From NCBI RefSeq assembly GCF_030818575.1, contig NZ_JAUTAL010000001.1:2914001-2978000 (forward strand): DNA of 64,000 nucleotides, read 5' to 3'. This document shows positions 63,734 to 64,000 of this stretch, piece by piece. The notes under the pieces are model-generated. The model worked only from the letters and a program-made list of their open reading frames with translations. It was not told the origin of the DNA and did no database searches. Source of the DNA: Chryseobacterium camelliae. Lineage in GTDB: Bacteria; Bacteroidota; Bacteroidia; Flavobacteriales; Weeksellaceae. How positions within the stretch are numbered: the stretch's first letter is position 1; each line of letters opens with the position of its first letter. The translations under genes were made by a program, and so were the position numbers.

Positions 63734-64000
63734 TTACTGTATTTTATGCAGTTCCAGGATCTCCGGTAGATCAGAATCATTGCTTATACGTCCGGTCCGG
63801 GCAAACTCCGCCCACAAAGTGCGGAGCTTCCTTCCGTTGTTCCGGATATATTCCCAAGGAACATTTTTTAGCAATTCGGAATGCTTCCATGCTTCACGGT
63901 TCTCAAAAATCAGTGGCAGGTCGACGCAGTGCGATGCTCCCACAGCATTATTTCTAATTTTGGAATGAATCCTGAATGTATAGATATTCCCGCCACCGGC
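63734..64000 (-). CDS. Carboxylesterase family protein, C-terminal part (partial)
   Basis: The frame is open from base 64000 and ends at 63734, giving the last 88 residues of a larger protein. The segment GASHCVDLPLIFENREAWKH contains the GxxH region where type-B carboxylesterases carry their catalytic His, and LRTLWAEFARTGRIS is the usual last helix. The nucleophile part lies outside the window. Confidence 0.75.
   Translation of the reverse strand, partial: AGGGNIYTFRIHSKIRNNAVGASHCVDLPLIFENREAWKHSELLKNVPWEYIRNNGRKLRTLWAEFARTGRISNDSDLPEILELHKIQ

Overview
The window looks like chromosome of a Chryseobacterium-type flavobacterium (Bacteroidota, Weeksellaceae). Supporting signs are promoters of the flavobacterial TTG-N17-20-TAnnTTTG type, a T9SS type A sorting domain, GLPGLI, FEKKY-like and DUF6705-like proteins, a TonB-dependent receptor next to GH3 enzymes, and groES-groEL of the Bacteroidota type. 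No tRNA, rRNA or CRISPR array was found. All assignments are from reading the sequence; no database search was possible.

Region 1 (1-8.1 kb) is the most unusual part. The groES-groEL operon carries a four-helix-bundle (23S rRNA IVS-type) gene between its two genes. Downstream of intact groEL, the 3' end of groEL recurs twice as promoterless fragments (140 bp at 5261 and 196 bp at 5855), each ending in the groEL stop codon and a terminator. The three tails bracket single-gene cassettes: a secreted alpha/beta hydrolase, then an antibiotic-biosynthesis-monooxygenase-like protein. The third tail differs from the real groEL only at synonymous sites, so it was recently part of a working groEL. Immediately after it lies an AT-rich two-gene unit, a DUF3696-type ATPase overlapping a PIN-like nuclease gene, which looks like an uncharacterised defence or toxin module. 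The groEL 3' end therefore resembles a repeatedly used insertion site, as tRNA 3' ends are for integrative elements, but no integrase is visible.

Region 2 (8.1-24 kb) is accessory DNA. It holds REP-like palindromes and three copies of a roughly 145-bp repeat with palindromic ends, one of which has overwritten the 3' end of a gene. The rest is mostly single-gene units: HTH regulators, DUF2461, isochorismatase, DUF6273, DHFR-like, several GNAT acetyltransferases, DUF4180, GLPGLI, DUF6157, CMD and VOC proteins, plus a Crp fragment and a frameshifted VOC gene.

Region 3 (24-41 kb) holds small regulated units. A MarR-like regulator is divergent from an NAD(P)-binding oxidoreductase operon with a palindrome between them. 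A MarR regulator and a FUSC transporter share the same 14-bp palindrome in their promoters. Further units include PNPOx-like, nitrilase, lipoproteins, a SUFU-domain protein, racemase, LysE exporter, cupin/tautomerase, epoxide hydrolase, WYL and Crp/Fnr regulators, TfoX and a frameshifted SMI1/KNR4 gene.

Region 4 (41-50.6 kb) is a glycan-use locus: a Nudix-fold regulator with a degenerate Nudix box, a long perfect palindrome, a TonB-dependent receptor, two GH3 glycosidases and an esterase.

Region 5 (50.6-64 kb) is mostly conserved housekeeping: a T9SS cargo protein, an MsbA-like ABC exporter, truA, lpxK, purine nucleoside phosphorylase, a TlpA-like lipoprotein, dinB and a cytoplasmic alpha-amylase. 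A DUF6705 gene is preceded by the 3' remnant of a paralogue, echoing the groEL pattern.
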